A DNA stretch of 64,000 nucleotides from Diadema setosum (lineage: Eukaryota; Echinodermata; Echinoidea; Diadematoida; Diadematidae). The notes below the pieces were generated by a model. That model did not search any database, was not told the DNA's origin, and worked only from the letters and a program-made list of their open reading frames with translations. Below are positions 49,301 through 58,300 of this stretch, one piece after another; position 1 is the stretch's first letter, and each line of letters starts with the position of its first letter. The DNA lies in NCBI RefSeq assembly GCF_964275005.1, contig NC_092698.1:32870162-32934161 (forward strand), given 5' to 3'. Both the position numbers and the translations under genes were made by a program.

Positions 49301-52300
49301 GTCAGCTGGTTGAAGCTCAGGTTCAGTTGCGTGATCTCTGGTATGCTCTGGTGCACAACAATACAATTATTCACTTCTTTAGTACTGAGAATCATACTGT
49401 CATAATGCACATAATTTTGTGCCAACGCTTCAACCAGAGCAAAGTCTGAAATGAATCGATACTGATCTACAAGGCCCTATTTATTCAAATTCAACTGTCT
49501 CTTTATAAACCAAGCAAAAGTTGAGATGTTTGCTGTATGTATACACAAAAAACTTACACACTTTTGGGAGGTCAAAAAATCTGACACTAGCTATTCCTTA
49601 AATCTCTATTCACACTTATCAGTGTCCACACTTTTGTTGACAAACAGATCCTGGTGATTTTTACCTTGTGTATATTTTTTTGTAAACATTAAGTTTCCCA
49701 TACATTCACAGAGTAATTATATTAGTTGCAATAACATATCAAAACTGGAGGAAAGAATGTTGTTATCACTTCACATGTCTCCGACTGACCTGTACTAGAG
49801 TCTGCACTGAAATTCCATACCTGGTAGTTAAGATATCCTCAACATACATATTTTATTAAATCATTTCATTACCTCTGCCAAGGGTGGAGGTTATGTTTTT
49901 GTTACTGTTGGTTTGTTTGTTAGTTAGTTTGTTTGTCCGTGTGCAAAAGAACTCAAAAAGTAGTTAACGGATTTGGATGAAACTTACAGGAAAGGTTGAG
50001 AATGACACAAGTAAGAGATGATTAAATTTGGGTAGTGATCCGAAAATTTTGCAGGAATTTATGAAGGATTTTTTATATTTTGGCAGGTAGGGTCAATGAA
50101 CTTGGGAGTTCAAGCTGCACATTTTTGAGGTTTTTATACGCGCACTAAAGTGTGTGCTCCACTTTATGCTGTAGGGCGAGGCGCACCACGCAGCCGAGGG
50201 TTTATGACGTAATGAAGGCTTCTACATTGGGAAATCGGACAATTTTTCAGCATGTATACCCATGGGTGGAAATCACTGATATAATCTCTATGGAAGAGCC
50301 GAAAGAGCTTTTCCCCAGTGCTGGAGAGGAGAAAAAATCTCTTTGGGAAGAGCAAGATCATCGGTGGAAAGTAACTGCTTGGCGGAGGTCTGCGCTCTCA
50401 GAGTGCTTTTCTAGTTTTCTAATGTTCTACATTTTTACCTCTAAGTCACACTATGTGCAATTTCACACACTTTGTCATGCCTGCCAAGTTTCACATAATT
50501 CTCATGATTTATCATATTATTGTAATGTTTTATTTCAATATGTTTTCCTTTACATTTTGGGCCACAGATTTTATTCTCAGCCCACCATTACATGCAATTT
50601 CATGAATTTGATGGGCCATCAATAGAAAAAAGTTAATGCTGAGCCTTGACTAATACAAAAATTTTCCATTCAATGGAAAGCAAAATACAGTGGACTCCCA
50701 TTATAACAAAGTCCTCGGGACTGGCAGTTTTTTTTTTCGTAATATTGAAATTTTGTTATAACGGAACAAATAAACAATTAAAAACATAGAGCAGATAATG
50801 CTGGGGCCTGAATTTTTATTTTTTTGTAACAGGGATTTCGTTATAACCGTGCTCAGTATAACGGGAGTGCACTGGATACACATATTGAAAAATGAATCAA
50901 ATATCCTTGTGATGTCATTGAGGAATCATATAGGAAGTAGTACAAAGTAAATCCTTTTTAATTTGAAAGCAGTCATGCAAGCCAAATTAATTTAAAAAAT
51001 AAAAACAAGCAGACATCCCTAAAGCAAGAACGAACTGAGGAAATCAGACAGAAAGAGGAAGTAGTAACGCCAGACTTTGGCCGTGCCAGCATTCACATGT
51101 CCCCGGCCAGCATTGACAAAATGGCTGTACATACCAGCTCAGTTTCCTTACCTCCAGGTAGTCTCTGGTGTGCCTGATGTTATTGTGACTTAAGTCCAGT
51201 GCCTTTAAAGCCGGCAGGAAACGCTGCAAGAAAGAGACGAAAGAACAACATGCTCATTTTATAGCTCTACATTATTTACTGTGCTGAGATGAAAGTTTTT
51301 ATAGATCTTATCAGAATTGAGTACCAGTATTAAATATTCAAATATTTTTTCAATTTCAATATTAAATAATCTTTCAACTCGTACTGCAATTCAAGGACTT
51401 TTTGAAGACTTTTCTTGCCCTGTTTCTGTCAGTTTTATTGCCTTTTTTCTCACATTTCTCATAAAGAAAAGAGAGAACAAGAAAAAATGCACATTTTTTC
51501 TTCCAAACAGAGGAGTAAATTCAGATTTCTTACAGAAACGTGACGACATACATTGCTGAAATCTCACACAATGTTAAACATAATTTTCAACAAATTTCAA
51601 AAGATATCATTGAAAAAATTCAAGCAATTCTTCTTCATGATTTATCGATGGTCCATGAAAATCAATTGGATTTTTCAAAGCTGTGATACAAACTCTGCAA
51701 ATAGGGAGTCCACCTAGTACTCCTACTTATCAAAATCAACACCATGACTAAAGAAGTAATGTTTCCATATACATCTACTTAAGTGGAGAGTGACACAACT
51801 TTTGGTGCTTGTTTTCCCAAACTATCAATTCCAGTTTCTGCCATGCTCAACGTCACAGTTAATCATGAAGAGCAAAATGAAAAAAAAAAAATGACGTAAA
51901 TCTATGACGTACAGATCAAATGCAGTTGAGAAAAGTACTAAAAACAATATTTGTAAATTTTTGATGGATCTCAGCACATAAGAGCACAGGCAAGTTGTTG
52001 CTTGTTTCAAGAACTTGATAATTCAAATGTTATCTATGTGGAATATACATCATATGTAATATCAGAGAATTTGTATATTTAGACATTACTCCTCTCCAAA
52101 AGTCTGTCTGAAAATGCCAATGATACTGTCAACAAGTAGGCCACCAGTGGTAATGCCAGCATTCTGTATGAAATTCAGCAAGTTTCTCTTGAAATCAAAT
52201 TTGTGACTACAGCCATGAGAAATGGAAGTGAACTTTAAAAATTTAATTCAGGTAAGCTGTATAAATACTTTCATCACTAAATTTCTGCATATTTAAGGGC

Positions 52301-55300
52301 GAAATGTGCAAGTTGTATTAATTTGGTAAATTGTTTAAGAAAATGGAAGAATACAATCTGAAAAAAACAAACAAACAAACAAACAACATGTATATTCTGC
52401 AAGTCAGAAAGCACACATCAGGCATTTTTTGAAGATTAGAGGTATTTGCACAAAAATCAGATACCGAGGCAGAGAAGATCAAGCCGTGATTGTGGGCTGT
52501 GAAATAGTTTTCACTGGCAAACATATAAATTCTTTATAATGGTTTAACATGTACTGTAATTGTCATTTTGAAATCAAATACTAAAAATAACTACACAAGA
52601 GTTGTTAATGCATTACAACACTTTGCAGTTGTCTAATACAGATAACAAATGTCAACAACAATGTTTGCGTTTGAGAGTAATCCAAGTGCCTTAATTTTCT
52701 CGGCACTTATCACTCAACAGCGTTCCACCATTGTGACTGCCAGACTGTTGTCTTGAGAATGTCACTGATTGCATGGCAGAGGGATTTGTTTCCTTTAAGA
52801 TAACAAGTCAAAGTCCACGCCAGTAATGAGAACTTCCCCGGTGCAGGAAGTGTGAAAAAGAACATCATCAAGTCACAGCTCACTGTTAACTAGTACACAC
52901 TTACTACAGGCTGTTCAAATCTTAATAAAACTTCTGTAGACATGTCTTGTATCAGCACATGAATACATTTAGAATGGTGCTTCTCAACCTTTTTCATCCC
53001 AAGGCTCACTTTGGCTCTGTCAAATTTTTGTGAGGCCCAGTAAAACCAAGTATGAATTTTTGTTTCTTTATTTTTGGCTGACATCACAGCCCACCTGAGA
53101 GAGCTTCGTGAACCAACAGTTGAGAAGTGGGGATTTAGAATACCTACATGGAAATTTTCATTTCACTTCCTACCTGAAGTGTGATGACATAAAAAAATAT
53201 ATATTCTGAATGGACTGCAATGTTGCTAACTCATCAAAAAGTTTTGCCTCACTGCTATTGTTTTATTTTAGTCTTGTGACATAGTTGCACCAGTTAAGCC
53301 ATCCCATTATATTTGTGCTTCATAACACAAATTTAGTGAAAAGCAAGTATAAACAGGAAAAGTGAACTATATTGCACTATAACTGTTTACAAAAGTTTAT
53401 AGATATGGAATCAATCAAGATGTTCTAAGGCTCCTGCAGATTTCTGAGAACCCAACAGAGAAAATGTTGTAAAATTGTCAATGGTCTTTCAAGTTACTGA
53501 GAACTATTAACATCATCCAATATCATTGCAAAAGTCATGTTCTGACAATATAGTTGCTATGGGGCAAACAAAAAGAAAACAAAAATACTCATATAGTTTT
53601 CCATTCATGAAAGATAATCTTACTAGTCCAATGCATATATAACTAGTATTTGTGATGATTACATTGGAAACATCAAACCTTTTTAAAAGTCTATCACAGC
53701 TTTGTTTGAATGTGCCAGTTGACACAATCTTGACTCTGGGGCGGGCGTAAATCAACCACTGGAGACACAAAACTTAGACGTGCTCTTTTTAAACAAATTT
53801 TGATCACCAAAACCATAAACTGAGGCTAAGATGTAGAAAGAGTGACACTTCAATTCTCTTCCACTAGTCTGCACATGAATAATATGCATATATTTATCAA
53901 TCATGTCATGTAACTTTCATGGACAGAGTAGGTATTCACATGACAGAAATATATTCCAGCAGGAGTCTTATTAGGAAAACTAATTGTTACCATTTACTCA
54001 AGGACTATGAAAAGTTCAAAATTGCTAAATTATTTGGTAAACCTAAAGTTAATACGGATATCCCTGTTTCTTGATTTTTTAGGTTGTTGTTGTTGCTGTT
54101 GTCTCATGACACACAAGTGTCCAATATCAATATAGACATTAACAACACATATTTGCTATTACAACTGAATGATACTGTTATTGTTCAAAATGTATGTAAT
54201 TTCTCAGAGCAATTATGTGGTTTATAAATGGAGCAACGAAAAGACAATGACTCGGAATGCTACATTAAATATGTGCCGGATCTATGCGGTCTTCAATAAA
54301 TTAGCCTGCTTATCAATCATTTGTGGTAATACACGTACCAATAAAATATAATAGATAAATTATAAGCTCATTTACTTTGTGTACAGGTTGAATAGAAAGT
54401 AATTATGAAGCAAACAGAAAGTCACTCACCCACACACACACACAATGAAGGTGAAGTGTAAGTACCCATTACTATCCATAGATACGTACTCATGTGAAAC
54501 AAGAAAATCCTCAGTTGTGAAAGACAAACAAGAAGCAATAACAATTCAGTGGTTACAGGCAAAATAAAAGACTCCAAAGAGTTGTTTGGATTTCAGATAT
54601 TTAATGACATGCGGCAGATCAACGATATTTGTCAAGACGACAAACAAACAAACAAACAAACAGTCAACTGTAGGACCCTAAGTGGAATTTTGACTATTAA
54701 AGGTTTGGGAGTCAGTTCCAACGACATCCTCTCTTAACTTCCTTTTTGGCAATGTTTTCAAGAAATGTCTTTCATACAGAATCACCTGCCACTGTCAGGT
54801 GTGAGATTCAATCTCCCTCGACAAACTCACCAAGGATTCGTCCAGAGCCTCGATGTAGTTGTAGCTGAGGTTGAGAGTATGGAGAACTGGCCAATCCTGC
54901 TCTTCTGCCTTATCACCCCCGCATCCCACAAGCAGCATCTGCAAAAGAGAATGGACAGCAACATGCATTAGACATTGTCCTTATAGTCTCCTTTGAGCAG
55001 CATTGTTACCTCCGCCTAGGGAGGAGGTTATGTTTTCTTTACCGTTGGTTTGTCCGTGTTCAAAATAACTCGAAAAGTTGTGAACGGATTTGGATGAAAC
55101 TTGCAGGAACTTGAACGGATTTGGATGAAACTTGCAGGAAAGGTTGAGAATGACACAAGGAACAGATTATTAAATTTTGGTAGTGTTGCAGGAATTTGTA
55201 TGGATTTTATGAAGGATTTTCAATATTTTGGCAGGTAGGGTCAGTGAACTTGGGAGATCAAGTTGCATATGAGGTTTTCATATATGCATTACAGTGCGTG

Positions 55301-58300
55301 CTCTAGTTTCTGGTCCAGGGCGAAGCGCGCTGCGCAGCTGGCATTGATGACGTAACAAAAGGTTTCTATATTATTGGGAAATCGGACGATTTTCAGCATG
55401 TATTGGTAGAAATCACTGATCTCTACGGAAGAACAAGATCAATGGTGGAAATGAGCTGCTTGGTGGAGGTCTGTGCTCTAAGAGTGCTTCTCTAGTTTGC
55501 TCTGCATTCGGTTCACTCAAACAAACTTTAATTTCTCCAGCTGTCAATAACCTGGTTGATCTATAAATAGGGCTTTTCCAGAGCACTGAAGCATGTCAGA
55601 ATGATTCACATATGACTGAGTTTCATCCTTTGTTGCACCCATTTCTGTTTGTTGTTCACTCAGGATTGCTCATTCATTGCACAACATAGTCACCATGCTG
55701 CCAGAGACAGCTCAAATCAGTTTGTTACAGCTGACATTTCTTTTGCCACATCATGCTGTCCCGAATATGGCAAGAAGTGACTTTATTACATAAAAACTGT
55801 TACATGAAAGAAGGGTTCCATCTTCAAAGAGTTTAATTTACACAACATTTGAAGGCATGTAGCTTATTGTGCAATGGAAACTACATGTTCAATTTGAATG
55901 ATTAGTCTCCAAGCCATAACGATGGCAAGAATTTGTGTGCACTGATGATGGATGAGATTCCATGTCACCAAACGTTAGCAAAAAAAACAAGGAAAAGTAG
56001 AAATTACGCGGTGCGTAATATATGTCCCCGCCGGAAGTAGCATTTTGTAGCAAAATGTGCAATATAGGTAAAAAATCAAGGTCAAAGGTCAAAGAAGTCA
56101 AAGGTCAAAATTCTGTGTAAAAGTTTTGAAGCCCTCACCTAGTGCCATCACATAAAGCAAACGGAATCAAAATCGGGTTAGAAATGGCGAAGGAGTAGCA
56201 TTTTATAGCCAATGTACAATACAGGTCAAAAATCAAGGTCAAAGGTCAAAGAAGGCAAAGGTCAAAATTCTGTGTAAAGTTTTGAAGCCCTCACCTAGTG
56301 CCATCACATAAAGCAAACGGAATCAAAATCGGGTTAGAAACGGCGAAGGAGTAGCATTTTGTAGCCAATGTACAATACAGGTCAAAAATCAAGGTCAAAG
56401 GTCAAAGAAGGCAAAGGTCAAAATTCTGCGTAGAAGTTTTGAAGCCCTCACCTAGTGCCATCACATAAAGAAACGGAATCGAAATCGGGTTAGAAATGGC
56501 GAAGGAGTAGCATTTTGTAGCAAATTGTACAATATAGGTCAAAAATCAAGGTCAAAGGTCAAAGAAGGCAAAGGTCAAAATTCTGTGTAGGAGTTTTGAA
56601 GCCCTCACCTAGTGCCATCACATAAAGCAAACGGAATCGAAATCGGGTTAGAAATGGCGAAGGAGTAGCATGTTGTAGGAAAATGTACAATATAGGTCAA
56701 AAATCAAGGTCAAAGGTCAAAGAAGGCAAAGGTCAAAATTCTGTGTAGAAGTTTTGAAGCCCTCACCTAGTGCCATCATATAAAGCAAACGGAATCAAAA
56801 TCGGGTTAGAAATGGCGAAGGAGTAGCATTTTGTAGCAAAATGTACAATATAGGTCAAAGGTCAAGGTCAAAGGTCACGACTGAAATTCTGTGTAGAAGT
56901 TTTAAAGCTCCCATGTAGTGCTATCATATAAAGCAAACAGAATCAAAATTGGCTCATAAATGACAGAGAAGTAGCAAATTGAAGATTTTGATCACACACG
57001 GACGCACACACGGACGCACGGACGGACACACGGACGGACGCACGGACGGACGGACGGACACACGGACACACACACGTACGGAGCCCGTTTCATAGTCCCC
57101 TGCTCGAACTCGTTCGGCGGGGACAAAAAAAGGGTCATGACAGTCAAAGTACAATGAAGCCATTTCATGCTTCAGACATTTGACAAAACCACAGAAACTA
57201 AGGATTACTACTTTGACTATATTCAATACGTAGGATGGGGGAGGGTTTTTTTTAATAATTACAACTGTAATTGAGGGAATTGACATAATTTTCAGTTTTT
57301 ATGCAGGGTCTGTAGTGTGTAGTAATGTTCACGACATCATAAATTTGGGTAACAGTAATCACATGTGGGTAATGTGTGTAATCAACTGATTTTTAATTCT
57401 ACTTCACTTGGTACTTGAGTTCTCTTGTAAAAAAAAAATTTGAAATTAGGCAACAAAAGAATAAGATGACAAATTTATTTTTCTCATATGACTTTTGAAA
57501 AGTATCTTATATTGTTTTTTCAGGGCTTTTTTCAACATCAAAGCAATAATTTTTTATACATTTTTGAAATTCATTTCCTTAAGTACAATATAAAGCTTTC
57601 ATATCAACATTCGTAACGTGTGCAATATTTATTTGTGATTATATTTTTGTTGGGTCTCAAGCCTCTTGGCAACAGCTTTAAGAATTCAGCTTTTGGGACC
57701 CTAGGCCCATATGTTTCATCTCTTTTAGCCAGTTTTATTTCAGTCTGTTTTTATCTAAATGCTATGTACACTTGTAAATGTTTTGTGTGCTGTTTTTTTT
57801 GTTTTTTTTTTTGTGAGTATGTGTTCAGCCCAAGTAAATAATGACAATATCTCAGTGACTATTTTAGAACTGAAAAGTCTGAGCACTAAGTTTGAGCACT
57901 GATCTCCAGGAGATATAATAAACCATTTCCATGCAACATACCTGTAGCGAGTGTACACATCTGGAGCATATCAAGACCTTCAGCTGGTGCCGCAAAGAAC
58001 TGAGACCGACCAAGAGGTGAATGGGAACCCTCTTGACTTCTAGGACACTGAGGGCGTGGAAACGGGACACGTCCACTGCACCTTGCAGTGTGGTTGTCTC
58101 ATGGAGCAGCTACAAGCGTTGTTGGGAGAAAGCATCAAAACACGACAAAACTTAAGACATTGCTAGTACTGACAGTAAAATAGAGGAACACAACTGAAAA
58201 AATTCAAGCACTGAATTTCATTACCATTATAAACACACAAAAACATGCCTAGATTTTTAAAGGTTGATTTGAAAACGAGAAAAACAAAAGGCTGAAGTGT

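Noticed and set aside
48982..49449. 155-codon plus-strand open frame
   Set aside because: Antisense shadow of STK11IP exon 6, which encodes clear leucine-rich repeats on the minus strand.
50152..50625. 157-codon plus-strand open frame
   Set aside because: It overlaps the dispersed repeat at 49871-50416, whose second copy at 55006 does not keep the frame.
56040..57000. Regular 157-bp array considered as a CRISPR or satellite
   Set aside because: Repeats are contiguous without unique spacers, sit inside inverted element ends and are in an animal intron; a transposon-internal array explains them.
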